Shown here piece after piece: positions 6,866 to 14,170 of a stretch of DNA of 14,170 nucleotides. The stretch is from an uncultured bacterium (lineage in GTDB: Bacteria; Actinomycetota; Coriobacteriia; Coriobacteriales; Coriobacteriaceae), in NCBI GenBank assembly GCA_905214895.1, contig CAJMNP010000011.1, positions 1 through 14,170 on the forward strand. The letters are read 5' to 3'. The number at the start of each line of letters is the position of its first letter. The stretch's first letter is position 1. A program made the position numbers and the translations under genes. The notes under the pieces are model-generated. The model had not been told where the DNA came from, did not search any database, and worked only from the letters and a program-made list of their open reading frames with translations.

Positions 6866-7909
6866 TTAGAGCTCGACGGTCACCGAAGCGGGATCCTCCC
6901 CTACCAGCTCGGCCAGCATGGGGAGTGCCGCGGTGAGCGTCTCGAGAATCGTTCCGTTGTTAGAGAAACCAGCGGCAGCGGGATGTCCGCCACCGCCAAA
7001 AGCAGCAGCGATCTCGGAAACATTGAGGTCGCCCTTGGAGCGCAGGTTACCGCGTACCTTGGTATCGCCCTCAATGCCCTTCAGGAACAGGCAGACCTCC
7101 ACACCCATCACCGAACGCACCACATCGACCAGGCCGTCGCACTCGTCCGAAGTGACGCCGCAGGCCTCGAGGTCGCTCTGATACGCATAGCTATATGCCA
7201 CGCGTCCGTGCGCCACTGTCTTGATGCGGCCCATAACGATGGACTTGAGATGCAAGAACTCTACGCGCATGCTCTGGTAGACCTCGAGCGCAACGCGCGC
7301 CGGATCGGCACCGTGCGCGACCAGGCGCGAGGCGGCGTGAAACGCAGCGGCATCGGCGTTTTGATACTGAAAACGACCGGTATCGGTCACCAGGCCGCAC
7401 AACAGGCAGGTCGCGACACCATCGCGAGCCACAATGCCGCAATTGTCCAAAAAGCGGTCGATGATCATGGCACAGGCCGCGGCATCGACGCACCTCAGAC
7501 TCAGCTCGGCAAATTCCTCGCGCGCCGGGTGGTGATCGAAGCACACCACATGCGACGAGCGGCGGAGCACCTCGGCGGAGTTGTTCAGACGCTCGACGAC
7601 CGGCACGTCCACCGAGATGAACAGGTCCGGATTGCCGGCATACGCAGATGCCGGCACCAGACGGTCGGCGCCCTCCATAAAGCGGTAGATGCGCGGAACC
7701 GGGTCATCGTCTGCCAGCAGCAGGGCAATGTCCTTGTTGGGAAAAAACTTCATAAGCGAGAGGCCCAGACCCAGCACGGAGCCCAGGGCGTCGCCATCGG
7801 GAGACGTATGTCCCGAAATCGCAATGGAGGACGCACCCTCGATGAGCTCAAGGATGCGTCGCTGAATATCTGCAGACTCGCACGATGCAAGGTCGGCGGA
7901 ATTACTCAT
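6866..7909 (-). CDS. nrnA: DHH/DHHA1 phosphoesterase, nanoRNase / pAp phosphatase type
   Basis: A 347-residue two-domain protein. By family it degrades very short RNAs (2-5 nt) and dephosphorylates 3'-phosphoadenosine 5'-phosphate using Mn. The DHH domain shows SGHTSPDGDALGS (32-44), Asp101 in SVDVP, the DHH triad at 125-127 and Asp176 in TDTGRF. The DHHA1 domain ends with the glycine-rich substrate loop FGGGGHPAAAGF (304-315). All metal ligands expected for the family are present, so it should be active. The ATG at 7907-7909 overlaps the rbfA stop by 8 nt, with a strong AGGAGG (7919-7924) inside rbfA. Placement between rbfA and truB is typical of NrnA-type members and argues against the related RecJ. 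Substrate preference (nanoRNA, pAp or cyclic dinucleotide breakdown product) cannot be told from sequence. Confidence 0.88.
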   Translation of the reverse strand: MSNSADLASCESADIQRRILELIEGASSIAISGHTSPDGDALGSVLGLGLSLMKFFPNKDIALLLADDDPVPRIYRFMEGADRLVPASAYAGNPDLFISVDVPVVERLNNSAEVLRRSSHVVCFDHHPAREEFAELSLRCVDAAACAMIIDRFLDNCGIVARDGVATCLLCGLVTDTGRFQYQNADAAAFHAASRLVAHGADPARVALEVYQSMRVEFLHLKSIVMGRIKTVAHGRVAYSYAYQSDLEACGVTSDECDGLVDVVRSVMGVEVCLFLKGIEGDTKVRGNLRSKGDLNVSEIAAAFGGGGHPAAAGFSNNGTILETLTAALPMLAELVGEDPASVTVEL

Positions 7910-8312
7910 CTAAAGCTGCCTCCTGGGCGGCATCCGCAATTGGATAGCCGTCCTCGTCCTTTTCGATCGCAAGCGTGGCGGGAACGTTTTCCAGCGCACG
8001 CGTGATGCGCTCGGCCTCATCGGTCGAGCGATCGATGCGAAAATCGAGCTCGGGCGTGACGCGCCAATCGAGCGAGCGGGCCAGCAGGCTACGGATGCGG
8101 CCCTTGGCGCTGGCGAGCGCCTCCATGACCTCGTCGTAGCGGCTCGCGTCGCACGACACATACACACGCGCGAACGAACGGTCCACCGCGACCTCGACCG
8201 CGGTCAGGGTGACCAGGTCGAGACGCGGATCGGAAACCTCAAAGAGCAGGATATAACCGAGCTTCTCGCGAAGCTGCTCGCCCAAACGGCGGGTTGCCTG
8301 CGTTTGCTTCAT
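7902..8312 (-). CDS. rbfA: 30S ribosome-binding factor A
   Basis: A 136-residue RbfA, a KH-fold protein that binds the immature 30S subunit near helix 1 of 16S rRNA and helps late 17S-to-16S maturation. Visible family traits are the basic N-terminal helix (TRRLGEQLREKLGYILL), the SDPRLDLVTLTAVEVAVDRS strand-loop region (27-46), ARVYVSC and the PELDFRIDRS segment (86-95). An acidic C-terminal tail is common in the family. The ATG at 8310-8312 lies 11 nt after the infB stop with a G-rich ribosome site (GGGGG). It sits directly after infB, the standard position. The ylxP gene found before rbfA in Bacillus is absent. Confidence 0.95.
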   Translation of the reverse strand: MKQTQATRRLGEQLREKLGYILLFEVSDPRLDLVTLTAVEVAVDRSFARVYVSCDASRYDEVMEALASAKGRIRSLLARSLDWRVTPELDFRIDRSTDEAERITRALENVPATLAIEKDEDGYPIADAAQEAALDE

Positions 8313-8323
8313 AGCGCTACCCC

Positions 8324-11038
8324 CTACTCGGTACGGGCAACCTGGTCGATGCGGTAGCCCTCAATGGTGTCGCCAGGCTTGATGTCCTGGAAGTTCTCCA
8401 AGCCAATACCGCCCTCGGAGCCGCTCTTGAGGCTCTTGGCCTCGTCCTTGTAGTGGCGCATCGAGGCGATTTTACCGTTGAAGACCACGATGCCGTCGCG
8501 CACCAGGCGCACGGAATCGGTCGCGGCGATCTCGCCCTCTTCGACGCGGACACCGGCGGCGATACCGACCTTGGGCACCTTGAAGGTGTCCAGAACGGTC
8601 GCGGTACCCGTGGAAACCTCGACCTCGGTGGGCTTGAGCATACCGATACGGGCTGCGTCGAGGTCCTCGAGGCACTTGTAGATGACGTCGTAGCAACGGA
8701 TCTCGACGCCCTCGCGCTCGGCGGCGGAGCGGGCCTTGCCGTCGGGACGGACGCCAAAGCCGATGATGATGGCGTTGGAGGCGTCGGCCAGAACGACGTC
8801 GGTCTCGTTGATGGCACCAACGGCGGAGTGGATCGTGTTGATGCGCACCTCGGACTGGTCCATCTTGTCGAGGGAGTCCTGAAGGGCCTCAATAGAACCC
8901 TGGACGTCGGCCTTGATGATCAGGTTGAGCTCCTTGACCTCGGCGTCGGCGATGGTCTCGAAGAGGTTCTCGAGCGTCACATGCTTCACGCGGCTCTGCT
9001 CCTCGATGCGGGCCTTGAGCGAACGCTCGTCGGCCAGGGCGCGAGCCTCGCGCTCGTCCTCGAACACGCGGAACTCATCGCCGGCGTTGGGGACGGACTG
9101 CAGGCCCAGAATCTCGACGGCGTCGGAGGGACCGGCCTCGGTGACGGCGTTGCCCTTGGGGTCGAGCATGGCGCGGACGCGGCCGTAGGTAAGGCCGGCG
9201 ACCAGCGTATCGCCCACGTGCAGGGTACCGCGGGTCACGAGCACCGTGGCAACCGAGCCGCGGCCCTTGTCGAGCTTAGCCTCAAGGACGTTGCCCGAAG
9301 CGAACGTATCGGGGTTGGCCTTGAGCTCGAGCACGTCGGCCTGGAGCAGGACGGTCTCGAGCAGGTCGTCGATACCGATCTTCTGCTTGGCCGAGATGTT
9401 GACGAACATGTTCTGTCCGCCCCACTCCTCGGGGATGATGCCGTACTCGGTGAGCTCCTGGCGCACGCGGTCGGGGTTGGCACCCGGCTTATCGATCTTG
9501 TTGACGGCGACGACGATGGGAACACCGGCGGCCTTGGCGTGGTTGATCGACTCGATGGTCTGGGGCATGACGCCGTCGTCGGCAGCCACGATCAGAATGA
9601 CGATGTCGGTCACCTTGGCGCCGCGGGCACGCATGGCCGTAAAGGTGGCGTGGCCGGGGGTGTCGATGAAGGTGATCTTGCGGTCATTGATCATGACCTG
9701 CGAAGCGCCGATGGCCTGCGTAATGCCGCCCGCCTCGCCGGCAGCGACGCCGGTGTGACGGATGGCGTCGAGCAGGCTCGTCTTGCCGTGGTCGACGTGA
9801 CCCATGACGGTGACGACCGGGGCGCGCGGCTTAAGGTCGGCGGGATCGTCGTAGAACGAGAAGGTGTTCTCCTCCTCGGGGGTGATGATCTTGATCTGAC
9901 GGCCCAAGTCGTCGGCAACGAGCTCGACAAGGTCGTCGGACATGGACTGCGTCATGGTAAGCGGCGTACCCAGCAGGAACAGGCGCTTGATGATGTCGTT
10001 GGCCGGAACGTCGAGCGCCTCGGCGAGCTCCTGGACGGTAACGCCCTGGGAGACCTTGATGGCGTCGAGGTCCTCGGGGTTCACGCCCTGGGCCAGCGCC
10101 TCCTCAATCTTGCGCTCTTCCTGAGCCTTTGCGGCCTCGCGCTCGCGCTTCTCCTTGCGCTTTTTGCGACGACCAGTGGACTCGCGAGAGGCCTCCTCGA
10201 CGGCGGCACGAGCCTCCTCGAGCACCTTCTCACGGCTGTACTCCTCGGCCTCGCGAGCCATGCGGCTGTAGTGGTCCTCTTCGTTGTTGTGACCGCCCTT
10301 GCGCTTCTTGCCCTTGCCCTGCTTGTCGGGGTTGGGGAAGTCCATACCGGCAGCGACGTTGTTGCTGGCATTGGTGCGATGGCTGTGCGGGCGGTTCTCG
10401 GAGGCGTTGCGCTCGGAGTTGTTGTCGGAGGCGTTGCGATCGTTACGACGGCCACCGCGACGGTCGTTGTTGCCGCCACGACGGTTGCCGCGCTCGGCAG
10501 CGCGCTCGGCCTTGGCCTTCTGCTCGGCGTCCTTCTTCTCCTTGAGCACGGTCTCCTGTGCGGCGATCTGGTCGAGCAGAGAGCGGAAACGCGAACCGGA
10601 GTCGGAAGCGGGAACGGCGCGGCGCTGGGCCTCGCGGGCGGCCTCCTCCTTCTCGCGAGCAAGACGCTCCTGCTCGGCCTTCTTCTTGGCCTCGGCCTCG
10701 GCACGGGCGGCCTCCTCGGCAGCCTGGGCGGCGGCGAACTGACGGCGCTCCTCCTCGCGTGCCTTCTCGGCGGCGATGCGCTCGCGCTCGGCCTCGGCAG
10801 CGCGTGCTGCCTCCTCGGCGGCAGCGGCCTGCTCCTCGGCCTGCTTGGCGGCCTCGACTTCCTGGGCGCGGGCCTCGATCACCGAGGCGAGCTGCTTGCG
10901 GACCATGGCGACGTAAGCGTCCTCCAGGGCGGAGGAAGCGGACTTAGCGGGAATCTTCATTTCGGCGAGATGACCCATCAGTTCCTTAGAGGTCATGCCG
11001 AACTCTTTGGCCAGGGTGGACACACGGACTTTTGCCAT
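8324..11038 (-). CDS. infB: Translation initiation factor IF-2
   Basis: A 904-residue GTPase that brings initiator tRNA to the 30S subunit and promotes subunit joining. The N-terminus (1-50) is an IF2_N-like domain. It is followed by a long Ala/Glu/Arg coiled-coil-prone region (about 55-180), an Asn/Arg/Gly-rich stretch with recurring NAS motifs (185-230), and a basic/acidic helical segment to about 315. A second IF2_N module occupies about 332-382. The G domain shows G1 GHVDHGKT (413-420), the GGIT switch (437-440), G3 DTPGH (459-463) and G4 NKID (513-516). The rest fits domains II, III and the fMet-tRNA-binding C-terminus. The ATG at 11036-11038 is preceded by AGGTGA. It follows nusA by 91 nt; ylxR and ylxQ, which often lie between the two genes, are missing. 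Confidence 0.97.
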   Translation of the reverse strand: MAKVRVSTLAKEFGMTSKELMGHLAEMKIPAKSASSALEDAYVAMVRKQLASVIEARAQEVEAAKQAEEQAAAAEEAARAAEAERERIAAEKAREEERRQFAAAQAAEEAARAEAEAKKKAEQERLAREKEEAAREAQRRAVPASDSGSRFRSLLDQIAAQETVLKEKKDAEQKAKAERAAERGNRRGGNNDRRGGRRNDRNASDNNSERNASENRPHSHRTNASNNVAAGMDFPNPDKQGKGKKRKGGHNNEEDHYSRMAREAEEYSREKVLEEARAAVEEASRESTGRRKKRKEKREREAAKAQEERKIEEALAQGVNPEDLDAIKVSQGVTVQELAEALDVPANDIIKRLFLLGTPLTMTQSMSDDLVELVADDLGRQIKIITPEEENTFSFYDDPADLKPRAPVVTVMGHVDHGKTSLLDAIRHTGVAAGEAGGITQAIGASQVMINDRKITFIDTPGHATFTAMRARGAKVTDIVILIVAADDGVMPQTIESINHAKAAGVPIVVAVNKIDKPGANPDRVRQELTEYGIIPEEWGGQNMFVNISAKQKIGIDDLLETVLLQADVLELKANPDTFASGNVLEAKLDKGRGSVATVLVTRGTLHVGDTLVAGLTYGRVRAMLDPKGNAVTEAGPSDAVEILGLQSVPNAGDEFRVFEDEREARALADERSLKARIEEQSRVKHVTLENLFETIADAEVKELNLIIKADVQGSIEALQDSLDKMDQSEVRINTIHSAVGAINETDVVLADASNAIIIGFGVRPDGKARSAAEREGVEIRCYDVIYKCLEDLDAARIGMLKPTEVEVSTGTATVLDTFKVPKVGIAAGVRVEEGEIAATDSVRLVRDGIVVFNGKIASMRHYKDEAKSLKSGSEGGIGLENFQDIKPGDTIEGYRIDQVARTE

Positions 11039-11059
11039 ATGACTTCACCTACCCTTTCT

Positions 11060-11074
11060 GGCACCTTGGGTGCC
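11060..11074 (-). other. Small hairpin in the nusA-infB gap
   Basis: GGCACC (11060-11065) and GGTGCC (11069-11074) form a 6-bp stem with a 3-nt loop, about 22 nt upstream of the infB start and close to its ribosome-binding site. It has no U-tract, so it is not an intrinsic terminator. It could be a processing site or affect infB translation. The rest of the 91-nt gap (11039-11129) shows no ORF and no clear promoter. Confidence 0.35.
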
Positions 11075-11129
11075 TAGAGACTGAACGAGCGTGGGGTATG
11101 CGCTGGGACCTGCCCGGCGCGACCGCGCG

Positions 11130-12377
11130 CTAGATCAGGTCCTCCGCATCATCGAAGGCGTCGGTGTCGTGGACACCGCAGAAACGGGAGCCGGGACGGG
11201 CCTGGTTGCGGCACTGGATGCCGTCCTCGGACACGAACTCGCAGCGACGGACGTCCTCGTCCTCCTCGTCACCGATCAGGTCGGCGGCGGGCTCCTCGTG
11301 AACGGGAACGTTCTTGAGGATGTCGGCGGCAAGGGTCTCGGACTTGATGTCGATATGCCAACCGGTCAGGCGCGCGGCGAGGCGGGCGTTCTGGCCCTCC
11401 TTGCCGATGGCGAGGGACAGCTGGTCGTCGGGCACGATAACGCCGGCGTAGGCCTTCTCCTCGTCGATAAGGACGCGGGTGACCTTAGCAGGCGACAGGG
11501 CGTTGGCGACATAGACGGCCGGATCGGCATCCCACAGGATGACGTCGACGCGCTCGCCACGGAGCTCGCCCACGACGGCGCGAACACGGCTGCCCTTGGG
11601 GCCGACGCAGGCGCCAACGGGATCCAGGCGATCGTCGAGCGAGTGGACGGCGACCTTGGAGCGCTGGCCGGGCTCGCGGGCGATCGACTTGATCTGGACG
11701 GTGCCCTCATAGATCTCGGGCACCTCCTGCTCAAACAGACGACGCATGAGCTCGGGGTGGGTACGGGAGATGACAATCGGCGGACGGCTGTGCTCGCCAC
11801 GAACCGGCTGCAGGTTGGAGTTGGGGTCGCGAACGTCGATGATCACGGCCTTGATGTGCTGATTGTGCAGGTAGCGCTCGCCCATCGGACGCTCGTTGCG
11901 CTCGTTTTCGTAACGGCGCTGGTCGAAGTGCGGAAGCTCGGCCTCGACGCCCTCGCGAATCTTGACGATCGTGAAGTCGGGAGTGGACTGCAGCACGGTA
12001 CCGCTGATGAGGTCACCGATGCGGCCGGCGAACTCCTCGTAGATCTGCTCGCGGGCGGAGTTGCGCACGATGGCGTTGATCTCGGCCTTGGCGTGCTGGG
12101 CGGCGATGCGGCTCGTGTTCTTGGGGGTGACGTCGATCTCCTCGAACTCGGTGAAGTTGCCTTCCTCGTCCATGGAATCGTCGATCGGCTCCAGGCGGTA
12201 GACGTAGATCTTGCCGGTGGTGCGGTCGATGGTCACCTTGGCGCCCCACTCAAGATGCAGGATCTCGGCATAGCTCTTGGCGAGCGACTGCTCCAGGCGG
12301 TCGATCAGGTAGAGCTGGTCGATGTGCCTTTCCTGGCAAAGCTCCATCAGGGCGGTCATCATGTCGGATGCTGCCAT
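11130..12377 (-). CDS. nusA: Transcription termination/antitermination factor NusA, with Cys3-His tail
   Basis: A 415-residue NusA, an RNA polymerase elongation factor that stimulates pausing and intrinsic termination and takes part in antitermination. The N-terminal polymerase-binding domain covers about 1-120 and the S1 domain about 122-200. KH1 includes [18 protein letters not shown] (255-272) and KH2 includes [19 protein letters not shown] (322-340). After KH2, an acidic linker (about 360-376) leads to a tail with C379, C389, C400 and H403, the pattern C-x9-C-x10-C-x2-H, which looks like a small zinc-binding motif. Proteobacterial NusA instead carries acidic repeats, and many actinobacterial versions stop after KH2. 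The ATG at 12375-12377 has GGAAGGAAAG upstream inside the end of rimP; the rimP stop is 1 nt upstream of this ATG. Confidence 0.96.
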   Translation of the reverse strand: MAASDMMTALMELCQERHIDQLYLIDRLEQSLAKSYAEILHLEWGAKVTIDRTTGKIYVYRLEPIDDSMDEEGNFTEFEEIDVTPKNTSRIAAQHAKAEINAIVRNSAREQIYEEFAGRIGDLISGTVLQSTPDFTIVKIREGVEAELPHFDQRRYENERNERPMGERYLHNQHIKAVIIDVRDPNSNLQPVRGEHSRPPIVISRTHPELMRRLFEQEVPEIYEGTVQIKSIAREPGQRSKVAVHSLDDRLDPVGACVGPKGSRVRAVVGELRGERVDVILWDADPAVYVANALSPAKVTRVLIDEEKAYAGVIVPDDQLSLAIGKEGQNARLAARLTGWHIDIKSETLAADILKNVPVHEEPAADLIGDEEDEDVRRCEFVSEDGIQCRNQARPGSRFCGVHDTDAFDDAEDLI

Positions 12378-12378
12378 C

Positions 12379-12873
12379 TTACTTTCCTTCCTTCGCGGGC
12401 TTGAAGTCGTAGGTGGGCTTCAACTTGCACTTTTTAACATCAGAGAAATCGAGGGTGACGGACTCGCTGTCCTCGAGCTCGAGGGTCACGTTCGTCTCGG
12501 TGGCGGCGGCAATCTTGCCGGCGTACTTGCGACGGCCCTCGGTGGCGGTGGAGGTGAGCTCGCAGTTCTCGCCCACAAAGCGGGCAAAGTCACGCGGGCG
12601 GCGCAGCGGGCGCGCCATACCCGGGCTCGACACCTCGAGCGTATAGCTCGAAGAGATGGGGTCGAGCTCCTCAATCACATCGCCGACCCATTTGGTGTTG
12701 GCCGTGACGTCATTGAGCGACAGGCTCTGGCCCTCGGCACCCTCGATACGCACGCGCACGCAGGGGGCCTTGGTGGCACCCACGAGCTCAACGTCGACAA
12801 TGTCGACATCGTGCTGGGGAGCAACGGCCTCGAGCGCGTCGATGATCGCCTGCTCGGTCTTGGTCTTGACCAT
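12379..12873 (-). CDS. rimP: Ribosome maturation factor RimP
   Basis: A 164-residue RimP, needed for efficient 30S subunit assembly. The N-terminal domain shows the family pattern with VDIVDVELVGATKAPCVRVRI and a LNDV stretch, followed by EVSSPGMARPLRRPRDF, the characteristic RimP signature (SSPGxxRPL). The C-terminal Sm-like domain covers the last 70 residues, with a basic end. The start at 12871-12873 is chosen because GGAGGTG lies 5 nt upstream, and because the longer open frame to 13053 would run back through the promoter and leader hairpin and has no family resemblance. It is the first gene of the rimP-nusA-infB operon and ends 1 nt before the nusA ATG. Confidence 0.94.
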   Translation of the reverse strand: MVKTKTEQAIIDALEAVAPQHDVDIVDVELVGATKAPCVRVRIEGAEGQSLSLNDVTANTKWVGDVIEELDPISSSYTLEVSSPGMARPLRRPRDFARFVGENCELTSTATEGRRKYAGKIAAATETNVTLELEDSESVTLDFSDVKKCKLKPTYDFKPAKEGK

Positions 12874-12878
12874 TGCGG

Positions 12879-12885
12879 CACCTCC
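12879..12885 (-). promoter_or_regulatory. Shine-Dalgarno site of rimP
   Basis: GGAGGTG on the minus strand, 5 nt before the ATG at 12873. It lies only 8 nt past the U-tract of the leader terminator, so formation of that hairpin would affect both transcription and ribosome access. It fixes the rimP start. Confidence 0.75.
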
Positions 12886-12893
12886 ATCCATAC

Positions 12894-12926
12894 AAAAAAG
12901 AAGCGGGGCCGAAACCCCACTTCTTT
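12894..12926 (-). terminator. Intrinsic terminator in the rimP leader (candidate attenuator)
   Basis: On the minus-strand RNA, AAAGAAGTGGGG pairs with CCCCGCTTCTTT over 12 bp (one G-U pair), around a TTTCGG loop that can close as a UUCG tetraloop. The stem runs into a U-tract (complement of the A-run 12894-12899). The internal 12904/12919 pair is a wobble on the minus strand but an A-C mismatch on the plus strand, which supports a minus-strand function. It lies downstream of the promoter at 12952-12980 and just before the rimP ribosome site, so it must be read through for the operon to be expressed. No clear antiterminator stem was found. Confidence 0.75.
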
Positions 12927-12951
12927 CAATTACAACTTCATTTGCAAGCAA

Positions 12952-12980
12952 ACTATACCAATACCTGCACAAACGTGCAA
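12952..12980 (-). promoter_or_regulatory. Sigma-A type promoter for rimP-nusA-infB operon
   Basis: On the minus strand TTGCAC (12975-12980) and TATAGT (12952-12957) are separated by exactly 17 nt. The -10 matches consensus at 5 of 6 positions, while the -35 matches only the TTG. Transcription would start near 12945, giving a leader of about 70 nt. Two small dyads overlap it: TGCAC/GTGCA (12966-12979) across the -35, and TTTGC/GCAAA (12941-12952) around the expected start site; either could be an operator. Confidence 0.6.
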
Positions 12981-13065
12981 CCACAACACAAACCCGCAGG
13001 TCAGCGTGAGCACAGGTTCTCCACAAGAAATGGATAATTGGGTGTTGTCGCAAGTGTCCTTAACC

Positions 13066-13100
13066 AAAAAGAGGGGCGACTCCCTACGGAATCGCCCCTC
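13066..13100 (-). terminator. Intrinsic terminator of leuS
   Basis: On the minus-strand RNA, GAGGGGCGATTCC pairs with GGAGTCGCCCCTC (13 bp including one U-G wobble) around a GTAG loop, followed by TTTTT (complement of 13066-13070). It lies 31 nt past the leuS stop and separates leuS from the rimP operon promoter. Confidence 0.88.
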
Positions 13101-13130
13101 GCTTTTTGATGTCAGCTATACGCGCAGCGC

Positions 13131-14170
13131 TTACTTGACCACCAGGTTAACCAGCTTGCCGGGCACGCAGATGGCCTTGACGACCGTCTTGCCCTCAAGC
13201 CACTTGGCAACGGCGGCCTCGGCGGCAGCCTGCATCTCCTCGTTGGAGGCGTCGCGGGCGACGTCGATGCGGCCACGGACCTTGCCAAGCACCTGTACGA
13301 CAATCTGCACCGTGTCCTCGATGGACTCGGCCAGGTCAAACTCGGGCCAGGCGGCGGTGTAGGCGTTGCCCTCACAGCCGAGCGCCTCATGCCACAGCTC
13401 ATCGGCCCAGAACGGGCAGATGGGGGCAAGGACGCTCACGATATCCTTCGCCACGCCGTAGCACAGGGCCTTGTCACGGGAAGCGCCCTCAGTAGCGTTG
13501 AGGTAGGCGCTCGCGGCATTGACGAGTTCCATGACGGCCGAGATCGCGGTGTTGAACTGGCCGCGGTCAAAGTCCTCGGTGCACTTGGCGATGGTGCGAT
13601 GGCGCTCGCGGTAGAGCTTCATCGCTGTCTCGTCGAGCGCGGACTTGTCAAAGGCCACGCTGGCGTCGCCGGACTGGACGAGCTGCCACACGATACGCCA
13701 GGCGCGCTTAATGAAGCGGTTAGCGCCCTCGACGGCCTTGGGATCCCAGTCGAAGTCCTTCTCTGGCGGGGCGATAAACAGGATCGCCAGACGCATGGTG
13801 TCGGCACCGTAGGGCTCAATAACCGAGCTCGGGGGCACAACATTGCCCTTGGACTTGGACATGGTGTCGCCGTTCTCGTCCTTGACCATGCCCTGACACA
13901 GCAGGTTGGTGAAGGGCTCGTCAACGGTCAGCAGGCCCAGGTCGCGCAGCGCCTTGGTAAAGAAGCGGCTGTAGAGCAGGTGCAGAATGGCGTGCTCGAT
14001 GCCACCGATGTAGTTATCGACGGGCATCCAACGATCGGCAGCCTCTCGGGAGAAGGGCAGCTCGGTGTTGTGCGGATCGGTATAGCGCAGGTAGTACCAG
14101 CTGGAGCAGGTGAAGGTGTCCATGGTATCGGTCTCGCGCTTGGCCGGGCGACCGCAGACCGGGCAGGTGG
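13131..14170 (-). CDS. leuS: Leucine-tRNA ligase (C-terminal part, truncated by the window)
   Basis: About 345 C-terminal residues of bacterial LeuRS, which charges tRNA-Leu with leucine. The visible part opens with [18 protein letters not shown], part of a zinc-binding insertion and the entry to the second half of the catalytic fold. Next come [13 protein letters not shown] and [20 protein letters not shown]. The KMSKS-loop equivalent at 13851-13865 reads TMSKS followed by KGN, with Thr for the first Lys. The anticodon-binding helical domain follows, then a C-terminal domain ending in LVNLVVK. The open frame continues to the window edge, so the ATG at 14121-14123 is internal, not the start. 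A strong terminator follows; the gene has its own transcription unit or belongs to one entering from outside. Confidence 0.96.
   Translation of the reverse strand, partial: TCPVCGRPAKRETDTMDTFTCSSWYYLRYTDPHNTELPFSREAADRWMPVDNYIGGIEHAILHLLYSRFFTKALRDLGLLTVDEPFTNLLCQGMVKDENGDTMSKSKGNVVPPSSVIEPYGADTMRLAILFIAPPEKDFDWDPKAVEGANRFIKRAWRIVWQLVQSGDASVAFDKSALDETAMKLYRERHRTIAKCTEDFDRGQFNTAISAVMELVNAASAYLNATEGASRDKALCYGVAKDIVSVLAPICPFWADELWHEALGCEGNAYTAAWPEFDLAESIEDTVQIVVQVLGKVRGRIDVARDASNEEMQAAAEAAVAKWLEGKTVVKAICVPGKLVNLVVK

Noticed and set aside
8453..11077. Very long open frame (874 codons) antisense to infB
   Set aside because: The product is almost only Leu/Gly/Val/Ala/Asp with no recognisable domain, as expected when GC-rich codons are read from the opposite strand. 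infB on the minus strand has a complete IF-2 with ribosome site and motifs.
11091..12404. 437-codon open frame antisense to nusA
   Set aside because: Same artefact: low-complexity Leu/Gly/Asp/Val product, no domain, no ribosome site; it mirrors the nusA codons.
12930..12941. Tiny leader peptide ATG-AAG-TTG-TAA in the rimP leader
   Set aside because: Three codons, no ribosome site and no regulatory codons; occurrence by chance is likely.
12874..13053. 60-residue N-terminal extension of RimP
   Set aside because: It would translate the promoter and the leader terminator; the ATG at 12873 has a strong GGAGGTG and starts where RimP homology begins.

Overview
The window is about 14 kb of GC-rich bacterial chromosome (by eye near 60% GC, with GTG starts and long spurious antisense ORFs). 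Protein sequences and gene order suggest an actinobacterium of the Coriobacteriia (Collinsella/Olsenella-like). The lineage call is inference from sequence style, not a database match.

Layout: positions 1-857 carry the only plus-strand genes, the tail of an unidentified protein (ends at 83) and a phosphoglycolate-phosphatase-like HAD hydrolase (189-857). Positions 858-1331 are non-coding and unusually structured. They hold six 15-nt half-sites in alternating orientation at an exact 31-nt step (899-1068), a 27-nt-period direct repeat (1094-1142), a 94-nt nested inverted repeat with possible 4-bp target duplications (1192-1285), and a hairpin just after the sigma factor stop codon.

From 1332 to the end everything is on the minus strand. 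In transcription order: leuS (3' part), a strong intrinsic terminator, a sigma70-type promoter, a short leader containing an intrinsic terminator/attenuator, then rimP, nusA, infB, rbfA, nrnA, truB, ribF, dnaG and rpoD. Gaps are short or the genes overlap (rbfA/nrnA by 8 nt, truB/ribF by 4 nt, ribF/dnaG by 8 nt). The nusA-infB translation/transcription operon therefore runs directly into the dnaG-rpoD macromolecular-synthesis pair. A single long transcript could couple ribosome maturation (RimP, RbfA), elongation/termination control (NusA), initiation (IF-2), nanoRNA turnover (NrnA), tRNA pseudouridylation (TruB), flavin cofactor synthesis (RibF), primer synthesis (DnaG) and the housekeeping sigma factor (RpoD).

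The most notable observations are the 31-nt-phased alternating half-site array next to a MITE-like snap-back element, a NusA with a C-terminal Cys3-His zinc-finger-like tail in a locus lacking ylxR/ylxQ, and the leader terminator in front of rimP-nusA. The protein-coding genes themselves are mostly conserved housekeeping genes.
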